Of a stretch of DNA of 64,000 nt, positions 1 to 10,425 are shown one piece after another. This DNA comes from Methylobacterium sp. SyP6R (GTDB taxonomy: Bacteria > Pseudomonadota > Alphaproteobacteria > Rhizobiales > Beijerinckiaceae), in the NCBI RefSeq assembly GCF_019216885.1, contig NZ_JAAQRC020000001.1, positions 2,294,001 through 2,358,000 of the forward strand. The letters run 5' to 3'. Position 1 is the stretch's first letter, and the number at the start of each line of letters is the position of its first letter. The position numbers and the translations under genes were made by a program. The notes beneath the pieces are model-generated. The model saw nothing but the letters and a program-made list of their open reading frames with translations. It had not been told where the DNA came from and did no database searches.

Positions 1-440
1 GCCCCGCTCAGGTTGGCGTTCCGGAAATCGCCGATCGGGATCGCCTGGCTGAGATCGGCGCCGCTGAAATTCGCGTCGCGCGCCATGATGCCGAACATCC
101 GCGCGCCCGCGAGCTTGGCGCCGGAGAGATCCGCCTTCAGGAACCAGGATTGCTCGAGGTTGGCACCAGTGAGGTCGGTGCCGCGCAAGCTGGCCTTGTT
201 CAGGCGCGCGGTGCGCAGGTTGGCGCCGTGCAGGTCGAGGCCGGAGAGGTCGAGGCCGGACAGAGCCTTGCCCGAGAGATCGACCGGCCCACCCCTGGCG
301 ATCAGCGCCTCGATGTCGGCCCGGCTCATCTCGGCCTTCGTCATCGCCGGGGAGGCCATGTCGGCGCCGAGCAGCATGTCCTGCTCGGCGGCGGCCGGGC
401 CTGCCATCAGGACGAGGACAGCAAGGGCGAGGCGGCGCAT
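1..440 (-). CDS. Secreted pentapeptide-repeat protein, C-terminus outside the window
   Basis: Translating the minus strand from the ATG at 440 gives an open frame of 146 codons that runs off the left edge. Residues 1-18 (MRRLALAVLVLMAGPAAA) form a Sec signal peptide. From about residue 55 the protein is a series of A(D/N)LxG-type pentapeptides (LSGKALSGLDLSGLDLHGAN and on), the pattern of a right-handed quadrilateral beta-helix. The family is often structural or protein-binding, and no catalytic motif is visible. A periplasmic location is inferred from the signal. The function is unknown. Confidence 0.85.
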   Translation of the reverse strand, partial: MRRLALAVLVLMAGPAAAEQDMLLGADMASPAMTKAEMSRADIEALIARGGPVDLSGKALSGLDLSGLDLHGANLRTARLNKASLRGTDLTGANLEQSWFLKADLSGAKLAGARMFGIMARDANFSGADLSQAIPIGDFRNANLSG

Positions 441-556
441 CGGTTCACTCCCGTCGGTGTACCGCGCCGATCGATCGGGCGCCGGCCTGTTGCCCGCAAT
501 AGAGCATCAAGCCAGTCCCGAAGCGAGGCCGACCAACAGCCAAGGGCGCGGGCCTT

Positions 557-657
557 AGAGCGCTTCACGATCGCGGCGCAATCGCGAAGCTCTCTAAGTC
601 CTTGTTATGCCGCATTTTCTGCGACGAACCGGTTTCCACTTCGTCGGAAAATGCTCT
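557..657. repeat. Dispersed intergenic repeat, family E (copy 1)
   Basis: The segment begins AGAGCGCTTCACGATCG, contains GCGACGAACCGGTTTCCAC and ends TCGGAAAATGCTCT. Two near-identical copies lie at 54109-54208 and 54210-54274. It has internal dyads and no coding capacity. It lies in the gap between the pentapeptide-repeat gene and the RND pump gene. Confidence 0.8.
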
Positions 658-674
658 AGCCCGCGCCCTTCACC

Positions 675-3600
675 TCAATGCCCGTGGGCGTGCTCCCGCG
701 CCGGTTCCGGCGCGTGCACCGCCTCCGGCGCCGCGTCGAGGTTCTCGTCCCGCACGCGCTTCCTCTGGAAGAACCGCATCGCGACGACGAAGAAGACCGG
801 GACCAGGATCACCGCCAGCACGGTGGCGGAGATCATCCCGCCCATCACGCCGGTGCCGATCGCCTGCTGGCTCTTCGAGGCCGCGCCGGTCGCGATGGCG
901 AGCGGCACGACGCCGAAGATGAAGGCGAGCGAGGTCATGACGATCGGCCGGAAGCGCAGGCGCGAGGCCTCGACCGTGGCCGGCACCAGCTTGGTGCCGG
1001 GCTTCCAGAGTTCACGGGCGAACTCGATGATCAGGATCGCGTTCTTGGCCGACAGGCCGATGATCGTGATGAGCCCGATCTTGAAGTACACGTCGTTGGG
1101 CATGTCCCGGATCAGCACGCCAGCGACCGAGCCGATCACGCCGAGGGGGATGACCAGCATCACCGCGAGCGGGATCGACCAGCTCTCGTAGAGCGCGGCG
1201 AGACACAGGAACACGATCAGCACCGACAGCGCCAGCAGCAGGGTCGCCTGCGAACCCGCCTGCTTCTCCTGGAGCGACTGCCCGGTCCAGGTATAGCCGA
1301 ACCCCTTCGGCAACTGGGTCATCAACCGCTCCATCTCGGCGATGGCCTCGCCCGAGGTGAAGCCCGCCGCCGGCTCGCCGGTGATGCGGACCGACTGGTA
1401 GCCGTTGAAGCCGATGATCTGGGCCGGGCCGACGCTCCACTTCAGGCTGGCGAAGGACGACATCGGCACCATCGTCCCCTGCTGGTTCTTGACGCCGTAA
1501 TTCAAGAGGTCGGTGGCGTTGAGGCGCTGGTTGTCCTCGGCCTGGACGATCACCCGCTGCATCTTGCCCCGGTTGGGGAAGTCGTTGGTGTAGACCGAGC
1601 CGAGATTGACTTGGATGGTGTCGTTGATGTCGGAGAAGTTGACGCCGAGGGCCGCCGCCTTCTCGCGGTCGATCACCAGTTCCGCCTGCGGCGCGGGCGG
1701 CAGGCCCTCGACGTAGACGTTCTTGAGGATCGGGCTCTTGCGGGCGATCGCAAGCAACTGCTCCTGCGCCGCCATCAGGGCCGAGTAGCCCTTCTGGGCC
1801 CGGTCCTGGAGGCGGAAACTGAAGCCCGAGGCGTTGCCGAGGTTGTCGATCGGCGGCGGCTCCAGCGCCTGGATCACCGCGTCGCGGTAGCCTGCCATCG
1901 CCTTGTTGGTCCCGGCGACGAGCGCCGCCGCCGACTGGTCCTTGCCGCGCTCCGACCAGGGCTTCAGCGTCACGAAGGCCTGCGAGGTCATCTGGCCCTG
2001 GCCGGAGAACGAGAAGCCGTTGACGATCGTCACGGTCGCCACGCCCGGCTGGGCCAGCAGGTGCTCCTCGGTCTTCTTCACCGCGGCCAGCGTACGGTTG
2101 AACGAGGAGCCCGGGGGGGTCTGGATGTCGACAGTGAAGAAGCCCTGGTCCTCGACCGGCAGGAAGCCTTCGGGCAGGCGCACGAAGGCGTAGGCCACGC
2201 CCGCGACCAGGATCAGGTAGACCACCATCATCCGGCCGGACTTCTTCACCGCCCAGGCGACGCCGCGGCCGTAGCGGGCGGTCTCGCGGTCGACGATCCG
2301 GTTGAACCAGCCGAAGAAACCCTTCTTGGCGTGGCCGTGCCCGGCCTCGACGGGCTTCAGCAGCGTGGCGCAGAGCGCCGGGGTTAGCGAGAGCGCCAGG
2401 AACGCCGAGAAGGCGATCGAGGTCACCATCGCGATCGAGAACTGGCGGTAGATGATGCCGACCGAGCCGGGGAAGAACGCCATCGGGATGAACACCGCGA
2501 CGAGCACCAACGTGATGCCGATGATCGCGCCGGTGATCTGGCGCATCGCCTTGCGGGTCGCCTCCTTGGGCGACAGCCCTTCCTCGGACATGATCCGCTC
2601 GACGTTCTCGACCACCACGATCGCGTCGTCGACCAGGATGCCGATCGCCAGCACCATGCCGAACATGGTCAGCACGTTGATCGAGAACCCGGCGAGCAGC
2701 ATGATCGTGCAGGTGCCGAGAAGCGCGATCGGCACCACGATCGTCGGAATCAGGGTGTAGCGGATGTTCTGGAGGAACAGGAACATCACGATGAACACCA
2801 GCACCACCGCCTCGACGAGGGTGTGGAGCACCTTCTCGATCGAGGCCTCGACGGCGGGGGTGATGTCGTAGGGGATGTCCCACTTCACCGTGTCGGGGAA
2901 GAACTGGGACAGCTCGACCATCTTGGCGCGGATGGCCTTGGCGGTGTCGAGCGCATTCCCATCGGGAGCGAGCGTCACCGAGATGCCGGCGGCAGGCCCG
3001 CCATTGAGGCGGGTGGTGAACTTGTAGTCCTCGCCGCCGAGCTCGATCCGGGCGACGTCGCGCAGGCGCACGGTCGAGCCGTCGGGATTGGCCCGCAAGA
3101 CCACCGCGCCGAATTCCTCGGGCGCCCGCATCTGGCCCTTGACGGTGATGGGATAGTTGACCGCGTTGGTCTCCGGGCTCGGCTGGGCGCCGACGGCGCC
3201 GGACGCGATCTGGACGTTCTGGCGCGTGATCGCCTGGGTCACGTCGGCGGCGTTGAGCGACAGGCCGCGCAGCTTGTCGGGGTCGATCCAGACCCGCAAC
3301 GAGCGCTCGGTCGAGTACAGGGTGGCGCGGCCGACGCCGGGGATGCGGCGGATCTCGTTGATGACGTTGCGGATGAGGAAGTCGCCGAGGGCGACCTCGT
3401 CCATCGACCCGTCCTTGGAGACCAGGGTGATGATGTTCAGCGTCGCGGCCGAGGCCTCCTCGACCAGGATGCCCTGCTGGCGCACTTCCGCGGGCAGCCG
3501 CGCCTCGACGCGCTTCAGGCGGTTCTGCACCTCGACGCCGGCATAGCCCGGATCGGTGCCGGGCTCGAAGTTGGCGGTGATCTCGACGACGCCGAACGAA

Positions 3601-3848
3601 TCGCTCGCCGATTCGAAGCTCTGGATGTTGGCCGCGCCGTTCAGCTCGTCCTCGATGAGCCGCGTCGTGCCGGTATAGAGGTCCTCCACCGAGGCGCCCG
3701 GGAAGGCGGTGGAGAGGGCGATCGAGGGCGGCGCGATAATCGGGTACTGCGCCACCGGCAGCATCGGGATCGTGAGCACGCCGCCCAGACAGATGAACAG
3801 CGCGACGACCCAGGCGAAGATCGGCCGGTCGATGAAGAAGCTCGCCAA
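675..3848 (-). CDS. RND multidrug efflux inner-membrane transporter (AcrB/HAE1 family)
   Basis: This 1057-residue protein is the proton-driven pump of a tripartite efflux system. The length and MASFFIDRPIFAWV start match the AcrB/MexB family. The TM4 proton-relay pair falls exactly at D407 and D408 (GILVDDAIVVVENV), and the partner lysine is present in LSAKNAIL. The N-terminal TM1, the two large periplasmic loops and the second half-repeat are all present. The C-terminus ends in a charged His-containing tail (EHAHGH) that may be a metal-binding or merely variable tail. The adaptor gene lies 13 bases upstream, so the two form an operon. No outer-membrane factor or TetR regulator is in view. 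The substrate cannot be told from sequence. Confidence 0.95.
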   Translation of the reverse strand: MASFFIDRPIFAWVVALFICLGGVLTIPMLPVAQYPIIAPPSIALSTAFPGASVEDLYTGTTRLIEDELNGAANIQSFESASDSFGVVEITANFEPGTDPGYAGVEVQNRLKRVEARLPAEVRQQGILVEEASAATLNIITLVSKDGSMDEVALGDFLIRNVINEIRRIPGVGRATLYSTERSLRVWIDPDKLRGLSLNAADVTQAITRQNVQIASGAVGAQPSPETNAVNYPITVKGQMRAPEEFGAVVLRANPDGSTVRLRDVARIELGGEDYKFTTRLNGGPAAGISVTLAPDGNALDTAKAIRAKMVELSQFFPDTVKWDIPYDITPAVEASIEKVLHTLVEAVVLVFIVMFLFLQNIRYTLIPTIVVPIALLGTCTIMLLAGFSINVLTMFGMVLAIGILVDDAIVVVENVERIMSEEGLSPKEATRKAMRQITGAIIGITLVLVAVFIPMAFFPGSVGIIYRQFSIAMVTSIAFSAFLALSLTPALCATLLKPVEAGHGHAKKGFFGWFNRIVDRETARYGRGVAWAVKKSGRMMVVYLILVAGVAYAFVRLPEGFLPVEDQGFFTVDIQTPPGSSFNRTLAAVKKTEEHLLAQPGVATVTIVNGFSFSGQGQMTSQAFVTLKPWSERGKDQSAAALVAGTNKAMAGYRDAVIQALEPPPIDNLGNASGFSFRLQDRAQKGYSALMAAQEQLLAIARKSPILKNVYVEGLPPAPQAELVIDREKAAALGVNFSDINDTIQVNLGSVYTNDFPNRGKMQRVIVQAEDNQRLNATDLLNYGVKNQQGTMVPMSSFASLKWSVGPAQIIGFNGYQSVRITGEPAAGFTSGEAIAEMERLMTQLPKGFGYTWTGQSLQEKQAGSQATLLLALSVLIVFLCLAALYESWSIPLAVMLVIPLGVIGSVAGVLIRDMPNDVYFKIGLITIIGLSAKNAILIIEFARELWKPGTKLVPATVEASRLRFRPIVMTSLAFIFGVVPLAIATGAASKSQQAIGTGVMGGMISATVLAVILVPVFFVVAMRFFQRKRVRDENLDAAPEAVHAPEPAREHAHGH

Positions 3849-3861
3849 GGGGGTGTCCTCC

Positions 3862-5058
3862 TCAGCGCTGTTCGGTCGAGGCGGGGGCGGGGTGCGAGCC
3901 CGCCGACGCCACCGTAGTGGTCTCGAACGGCACCGCCGCGACCTGGGTGCCGGCGACGATCTTCTGGAAGCCCTCGGCGACGACCCGGTCGCCCTCCTTG
4001 AGCCCGTCGCGGATCACCCACTGGCTCTCGACCACCGGACCGACCTCGACCGGCTGGAGCACCACCTTCTGGTCCGGCCCGACGAGCCAGACCTGGGCGC
4101 GGCCGTCGTTGGAGCGGTGCACCGCCTGCTGCGGCACCGCGATGGCGTCGGAATCGATGCCCTGCTTGATCCGGGCGCGGACATACATGCCGGGAAAAAG
4201 CTCGCCGTGGGGGTTCGGCACCACGGCGCGCAAGGTCACCTGGCCGGTGCTCGGATCGGCGGTCACGTCGGAGAACAGCAGCCGGCCGGGCTCGGGATAG
4301 AGCGAGCCGTCATCCATGATGACCCGCACGCTCGCGACATCGGCGGCGAGGCGGTCGAGCTCGCCGCTGGCGAGATCCCGGCGCAGCTTGTTCAATTCGC
4401 CGACCGACTGGGTGATGTCGACGTAGATCGGGTCGAGCTGCTGGATCGTCGCCAGGTTGCTGGCGCCGCCCTGCTCGACGAGAGCGCCCTCGGTGACCAG
4501 CGCCCGGCCGATGCGGCCGGAGATCGGCGCCCGCACATCCGTGTAGCCGAGGTTGAGCTGGGCCCGGTCGCGGGCGGCCTTGGCGCCGGCGACCTCGGCC
4601 TCGGCCTGCTTCTGGGCCGCGAAGGCGGCGTCGTACTGGGCCTGGCTCGCGGTCTGGCGCGAGAGGAGGGTCTCCAGGCGCTCGGCCTGCTGGCGGGTGA
4701 GCACCAGGGCGGCCTCGGCCTTGGCCAAAGCCGCTTCGGCGCTGGCGAGGTCGGCGCGGAACGGCATCGGGTCGATCTTGTAGAGGATATCGCCCTCCTT
4801 GACCTGGCTGCCCTGCTCGAAGGTGCGCTTGGTGACGAGGCCGGCGACCCGCGCCCGGACCTCGGCGATCCGCGTCGGTGCGGCGCGGCCCGGCAGGTCG
4901 CGCTCGTAGGGAATCGGCTGGTGCTTGACCGTAACGATCGAGACTTCCGGCGGGGCGGCCGGGGCCGCGGGGGCGGCGGCCTGCTGGGCCGGCTTGCAGG
5001 CGGCGAGCCCGAGGACGAGGGCGGTCGCTCCAAGGAGGATGCGGCGGCGTTGGATCAC
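3862..5058 (-). CDS. RND efflux periplasmic adaptor (membrane fusion lipoprotein)
   Basis: This 398-residue AcrA/MexA-type adaptor links the RND pump to an outer-membrane channel. I chose the GTG at 5058 because AGGAAAGACC sits just upstream and the product then opens with a clean lipoprotein signal (ILLGATALVLGLAAC, lipid-modified Cys21). The open frame continues upstream to 5172 but without a better start. The biotinyl-lipoyl-like halves flank an alpha-helical hairpin at about residues 80-150 (repeated AEAALAKAEAAL and QAEAEVAGAKAARDRAQ), followed by beta-barrel and membrane-proximal domains. It is the first gene of the two-gene pump operon. Confidence 0.93.
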   Translation of the reverse strand: MIQRRRILLGATALVLGLAACKPAQQAAAPAAPAAPPEVSIVTVKHQPIPYERDLPGRAAPTRIAEVRARVAGLVTKRTFEQGSQVKEGDILYKIDPMPFRADLASAEAALAKAEAALVLTRQQAERLETLLSRQTASQAQYDAAFAAQKQAEAEVAGAKAARDRAQLNLGYTDVRAPISGRIGRALVTEGALVEQGGASNLATIQQLDPIYVDITQSVGELNKLRRDLASGELDRLAADVASVRVIMDDGSLYPEPGRLLFSDVTADPSTGQVTLRAVVPNPHGELFPGMYVRARIKQGIDSDAIAVPQQAVHRSNDGRAQVWLVGPDQKVVLQPVEVGPVVESQWVIRDGLKEGDRVVAEGFQKIVAGTQVAAVPFETTTVASAGSHPAPASTEQR

Positions 5059-5277
5059 GGGTCGGTCTTTCCTGCGCGATGGGGAAGCGGCCGGGGCGCG
5101 TCGCGCCGCCGGGCGTCCGGGCAAAGGTCGGGGGGCTCGCGGGACTCGGGCGAGCCTTGAGGATGCGCGCATCGGCGCTGCGGCCTTGCGGCGGCGGCGA
5201 GCCGGAAGACTCGCAAGGTTCCGAGGCGGAGATGTGACGAGGGGTCCGCTTCCGCAAGGGAACGGACGGACCAGCCG

Positions 5278-5652
5278 TCAGGCGGCGGCTTTCGGCGGGC
5301 GCTCGGGCAGGGCGGCGCCGGCCTGGACCAGGGCACCGAGGCGGCGCGGGGGCATCGGCGTGGCGGCGCCCGCCGCCGGATCCTCGGCCGGGCAGGCGAG
5401 GTTCGTGCTCGCCGCGCCGCCATCGTCCGGGCGGGGATTGTCGACGCTGGTCGCCGTGAGGGTGCAGGCCGGGCTCTTCACCCAATGGGCATGCAGGCTC
5501 GCCATCGGCGAGGCGCCATGGCCGGCACGCAGCACCGGCTCGGGACGGCCGGAAGCGGCATCCGCCGCCGACATCGCCAGGAGGGCGAAGCCGAGGCCGA
5601 GAAGGGCGGTCGCGCAGAAACGCGCGAGAGATGTCCAGAGACGACCGGTCAC
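5278..5652 (-). CDS. Small secreted protein of unknown function
   Basis: 124 residues. Residues 1-33 form a long Sec signal (LLGLGFALLAMSAADA). The mature part has two cysteines (SPACTLTATS and TNLACPAED) that could form a disulfide. It resembles no family I recognise. It lies upstream of the efflux adaptor on the same strand, with 219 bases between, and is divergent from the thiolase gene. The signal peptide and codon use make it more likely real than a shadow, but it could be a lineage-specific orphan. Confidence 0.55.
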   Translation of the reverse strand: MTGRLWTSLARFCATALLGLGFALLAMSAADAASGRPEPVLRAGHGASPMASLHAHWVKSPACTLTATSVDNPRPDDGGAASTNLACPAEDPAAGAATPMPPRRLGALVQAGAALPERPPKAAA

Positions 5653-5805
5653 GGAGCGGAACAGTGGGGGTTCCGACCGCAGCGCACAAGACGCCGCGAC
5701 ATTCTGTCAGTCGCGCGATGGAGTACGGGCGGACGCCGCCCGGGCTTGATCGGAGACGCGCATCGCCGTACCGGTTTTTCGAAACCACGATCGGGAGAGG
5801 AAGCC

Positions 5806-7020
<1,215 letters not shown>

Positions 7021-7337
7021 GCAGACTCACCGGCAGCGGAGCGGGACACGGCTCCGCTCCGCCGCCAATCGACCCGGCGGGGGATCGCGAAGTCGGGGAC
7101 GAGCGTTCCATCGTGCCGCACTGCACCATGGCGGGGCCGCGTGGCATGGTTTAAGTATGAACCAGTCTCGCCCTTCCCCCGGAACCGCGCGGAGGATGCG
7201 CCCGCCCCCGCGGGACGGATCCCGCGGCGCAAGCGATCCCCATTCCCCATGACCCGCCACGCTTTGTCCACCGGCCCCGCTCTCCTGCCGTCCGATTGGG
7301 GCCGCCCCTTCGCCCTGTCGCCCCGGTGAGGCCCGCC
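7021..7337. other. 317-bp spacer between thiolase and BoxR-like regulator
   Basis: There is no convincing gene. Just after the thiolase stop a GC-rich hairpin (AGCGGAG...CTCCGCT, about 7034-7060) may act as a terminator. The spacer also holds an AT-richer 18-bp dyad at 7147-7164 (annotated separately). A GGTGAGG ribosome site lies at 7325-7331 ahead of the regulator. Confidence 0.5.
7147..7164. promoter_or_regulatory. Inverted repeat, possible regulator operator
   Basis: TGGTTTAAGTATGAACCA has matching half-sites (TGGTTnA and TnAACCA) around a 4-bp centre. It is one of the few AT-rich spots in the spacer, 174 bases ahead of the boxR-like start. It could be an operator for autoregulation. That is an inference from position and symmetry only. 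Confidence 0.35.
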
Positions 7338-8285
7338 ATGCCCAGCAAGACCGGATCGCGCCCGGACGCGGACGACTCTCCCGACACCGACGGCCCGGAG
7401 GCCGGCGACGCCGAAGCCGAGTTCCTGACGATCCTCGGCCAGCGCGTCCGCACCATGCGGGCGGTGCGGGCGATGTCGCGCAAGGTCCTGTCGCAGACCT
7501 CGGGGCTCTCCGAGCGCTACATCGCCCAGCTCGAAGGCGGGCAGGGCAACGTCTCGATCATCCTGCTGCGCCGGGTGGCCCTCGCCATGGGCGTGCGGCT
7601 CGAGGACCTGATCGCCGCGGTCGAGAGCCCGCCCGACTGGCCGGTGGTGCGCGACCTCCTGGAGAAGGCGAATGCGGACCAGATCGCCGAGGCTAAGCGC
7701 GTGCTCTCGGGCGCGGCCGCGCCGGGCGAGGGCCCGACGCAGCGCGTGGCGCTGATCGGCCTGCGCGGCGCCGGCAAGTCGACCCTCGGGCGGATCCTCG
7801 CCGAGCGGATGGGCTGGACCTTCGTCGAGCTCAACCGCGAGATCGAGCGCGAGAACGGCCTGTCGGTGGCGGAGATCTTTGCGATCTACGGCCAGGAGAC
7901 CTATCGCCGCCTGGAGCAGGGGGCGCTCCGGCGCCTCGCCGAGCGGCCGGGCCCGATGGTGCTGGCGACCGGCGGCGGCATCGTCGCCGAGCCGGTCACC
8001 TTCGACCTGCTTCTGTCCGCCTTCTTCACCGTCTGGCTCAAGGCGCGGCCGGAGGAGCACATCCACCGGGTGCGCGAGCAGGCGGCCAAGGGCCTCGCCC
8101 AGGCCCGGCTGCCGGACAGCGACAACGCCCTGCGGGAGATTCGCGCCGTACTGATGAGCCGCGAGCCGCTCTACGCCCGCGCCCGCGCGGTGATCGACAC
8201 CGCCGACCATACGGTCGCCGAGACCGCCGCCGAGCTGACCGGCCTGGTCGAGGGCTATCTCGGCACGACGCGGCGCAGGGCCTGA
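7338..8285 (+). CDS. boxR: BoxR/BzdR-like regulator: HTH plus shikimate-kinase-fold sensor
   Basis: 315 residues from the ATG at 7338, which follows GGTGAGG. Residues about 33-92 form an XRE-type helix-turn-helix (LSQTSGLSERYIAQLEGGQG). After a linker, residues about 135-300 form a shikimate-kinase-like domain with an intact Walker A (GLRGAGKST, 141-149) and a GGGI loop. This two-domain layout is that of BzdR/BoxR regulators, in which the kinase-like domain senses benzoyl-CoA rather than making shikimate phosphate. The adjacent thiolase fits aromatic degradation. No other box genes are in the window, so its targets may lie elsewhere. It should not be annotated as AroK. Confidence 0.85.
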   Translation: MPSKTGSRPDADDSPDTDGPEAGDAEAEFLTILGQRVRTMRAVRAMSRKVLSQTSGLSERYIAQLEGGQGNVSIILLRRVALAMGVRLEDLIAAVESPPDWPVVRDLLEKANADQIAEAKRVLSGAAAPGEGPTQRVALIGLRGAGKSTLGRILAERMGWTFVELNREIERENGLSVAEIFAIYGQETYRRLEQGALRRLAERPGPMVLATGGGIVAEPVTFDLLLSAFFTVWLKARPEEHIHRVREQAAKGLAQARLPDSDNALREIRAVLMSREPLYARARAVIDTADHTVAETAAELTGLVEGYLGTTRRRA

Positions 8286-8416
8286 GGCGCGGGCGCCACA
8301 GCGGCGCCGGAGGCCGTGAAAAATCTCCGGCGCGGCGGGGGACCACCCGTATTCTGGCCGCAAATGAGTCGGCAGGCTCGCCCCTCACACGGGATGCGGC
8401 GGGGTCGAGGAGCACG

Positions 8417-9472
8417 ATGGAGAGTTCGAACCGGGCCGAGAGCTACGCGGCGGCGGAAAGCAGTGCACCTGGAAGCGCGGGAGGCCAGGTGGTCGAGGCG
8501 GCGCATTTCTCCGCCATCCGCAGCGTCCGCACCGAGGCCGAGGCGCTCCTGACGCTGGCCCGTGCCCTCGACCACGAGCTGAAGGCCGGGTTCGGCGCCG
8601 CCGTCGCGGCGATCCACGACATCCCGGGCAGGGTGATCGTGTCGGGCATCGGCAAGAGCGGCCATATCGGGCGCAAGATCGCCTCGACGCTCGCCTCCAC
8701 CGGCACCCCGGCCTCGTTCATCCACCCGAGCGAAGCCAGCCACGGCGACCTCGGCATGATCACCTCCCAGGACATCGTCATCGCGCTGTCCTGGTCGGGC
8801 GAGACCACCGAGCTCGGCGACCTCATCAGCTTCTCGAAGCGCTTCGCCGTGACGCTGATCGGCATGACCTCCAATCCGGCGAGCACGCTCGGCCAGGCCG
8901 CCGACATCCTGCTGCCGCTGCCGCTGGTGAAGGAGGCCTGCCCGCACAACCTCGCGCCGACCTCGTCGAGCGTGATCCAGCTGGCGCTCGGCGACGCGCT
9001 GGCGGTGGCGCTGCTGGAGCGCCGCGGCTTCTCGGCCAGCGACTTCAAGGTCTTCCATCCGGGCGGCAAGCTCGCGGCCCGGCTCAAGACCGTGACCCAG
9101 CTGATGCATGCCGGCGAGGAGATGCCGCTGGTGCCCCGCGGCATCCGGGTCTCTGAGGCCCTGATCGCCGTGATGGGCAAGCGCTTCGGCTGCGCCGGCA
9201 TCGTCGACGAGGCCGGCCGGCTCGTCGGCATGATCACCGACGGCGACGTGCGCCGCCACATGAGCCGGGGCGACGGCCACAGCGACCTCCTCGCCCGCCG
9301 GGTCGAGGAGATCATGACGCCCGCACCGATCACCACCACCCCCGGCACCTTCGCCAGCGCCGCCCTGGAGCTGATGAACCGCAGCCAGATCACCGCCCTG
9401 TTCGCGGTGGAGCGCGGGCGCCCGGTCGGCATCCTGCACATCCACGACATCTTGCGGGCGGGGGTGGTCTGA
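8417..9472 (+). CDS. kdsD: D-arabinose 5-phosphate isomerase (KpsF/GutQ family)
   Basis: 351 residues. An SIS sugar-isomerase domain covers about residues 60-200 (SGIGKSGHIGRKIASTLAS, then ALSWSGETTEL), followed by two CBS domains at about 220-350 (LVGMITDGDVRRH, PVGILHIHDILRAGVV). The family converts D-ribulose 5-phosphate to D-arabinose 5-phosphate, the first step to the KDO of lipopolysaccharide. The N-terminal 35 residues are a variable Ser/Ala-rich extension. The gene stands alone, 131 bases after the BoxR-like gene. Confidence 0.93.
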   Translation: MESSNRAESYAAAESSAPGSAGGQVVEAAHFSAIRSVRTEAEALLTLARALDHELKAGFGAAVAAIHDIPGRVIVSGIGKSGHIGRKIASTLASTGTPASFIHPSEASHGDLGMITSQDIVIALSWSGETTELGDLISFSKRFAVTLIGMTSNPASTLGQAADILLPLPLVKEACPHNLAPTSSSVIQLALGDALAVALLERRGFSASDFKVFHPGGKLAARLKTVTQLMHAGEEMPLVPRGIRVSEALIAVMGKRFGCAGIVDEAGRLVGMITDGDVRRHMSRGDGHSDLLARRVEEIMTPAPITTTPGTFASAALELMNRSQITALFAVERGRPVGILHIHDILRAGVV

Positions 9473-9589
9473 GGGCCGCTCGCCTGCCACGCACCTGGAC
9501 GACGCGCCGGGTCATCCGGGCCTCAACGAGGCCGGGCCCGGCACACGACACAGCAGGTGCGCAGTGCGGGAGCGACGGCCAAGAGCATG

Positions 9590-9765
9590 AACCCTCCCCC
9601 CTCTGCGGGGGAGGGTGGCCTGCGGCGCAGGCCGGGAGAGGGGAACCACGCTTCCGGATGAGGCGGAACCGTTCTGACGGGCGCCCTCTGGATCAGCGTC
9701 GCGCTGCCCCTCTCCCGGCCCCTGCTGACGCAGGGTCCACCCTCCCCCGCAGAGGGGGGAGGGTT
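9590..9765. repeat. Long palindromic intergenic repeat, family A (copy 1)
   Basis: The ends are inverted copies of each other (AACCCTCCCCCCTCTGCGGG and its complement). The centre at 9679-9720 matches 30187-30228 perfectly over 42 bp in the opposite orientation. It fills most of the gap between kdsD and the FMN reductase, two convergent genes. It is a non-autonomous REP/MITE-like element with no ORF. Confidence 0.85.
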
Positions 9766-9788
9766 TTCGCGCGCGGTCGTCGCTCCCC

Positions 9789-10367
9789 TCAATACGGTAC
9801 CCCACCCCGCCGCTTCTCCCGCAGCGCCTCCGCGTACCAGGTCAGCTCGTCGAGGAAGCGGCCGGTCGGACGCTCCAGCCAGGGCTGGAGCGGGCGGCCC
9901 TCCTCGTCCAGCGCCTTGTGCACCTCGGGAATCGGCAGGAGCGAGGGGATGCTCGGCGTGCCGAGCTCGCCCAGCATGGCGCGCAGCTGCATCGCCGCAC
10001 GCACGCCGCCGTAGCGGCCGGCCGAGTAGCAGACGATCGCCGAGGGCCGCCAGAAATACTCCTCCAGGAAGTGGTCGAGGGTGTTGGACAAAGCCGGCGG
10101 GATGCTGTGGTTGTACTCCGCCGAGACCACCACGAAGCCGTCCGCCCGGCGGTACAGGGCGGCGAGCCGCTCCAGCGGCTCGGGCGCCTCGCCCGTCGGG
10201 TATTCCTTGTACATCCGCGTCAGCAACGGCAGGGCAAGCTCGGCCGGATCGACCAGCGGCGCCTCGTGGCCGCGGGATTCGAGGGCCTGGACCAGGTAGC
10301 GGGCGGCGCGCAGGCCGTTGCGCCCCTGGCGCACCGAACCGAGGATGACCGGGAACACGAGCGCCAT
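9789..10367 (-). CDS. NADPH-dependent FMN reductase (flavodoxin-like)
   Basis: 192 residues, with the fold and motifs of the NADPH-dependent FMN reductase/azoreductase family: VILGSVRQGRNGLRAARYLV at the N-terminus (phosphate loop) and SAEYNHSIPPALSNTLDHF (the family PEYNxSxPxxLKNAID motif). It would use NAD(P)H to reduce flavin or quinone-like substrates in the cytoplasm. It lies 58 bases downstream of dctM and may be co-transcribed with the TRAP genes. The physiological substrate is unknown. Confidence 0.88.
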   Translation of the reverse strand: MALVFPVILGSVRQGRNGLRAARYLVQALESRGHEAPLVDPAELALPLLTRMYKEYPTGEAPEPLERLAALYRRADGFVVVSAEYNHSIPPALSNTLDHFLEEYFWRPSAIVCYSAGRYGGVRAAMQLRAMLGELGTPSIPSLLPIPEVHKALDEEGRPLQPWLERPTGRFLDELTWYAEALREKRRGGVPY

Positions 10368-10425
10368 GGCGGAACTCCGGGAAACGAGGATTCTTCCCGG
10401 AGTCTACAGCAAGTCCGCCAGGGTC

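Noticed and set aside
678-2387. Plus-strand open frame of 569 codons across the RND pump gene
   Set aside because: It lies opposite a well-supported transporter gene and consists of Arg/Asp/His-rich sequence typical of GC-rich shadows.
7338-8285. Shikimate kinase AroK
   Set aside because: The kinase-like domain is fused to an N-terminal HTH in the BoxR/BzdR layout and lies beside a catabolic thiolase, not aroB.
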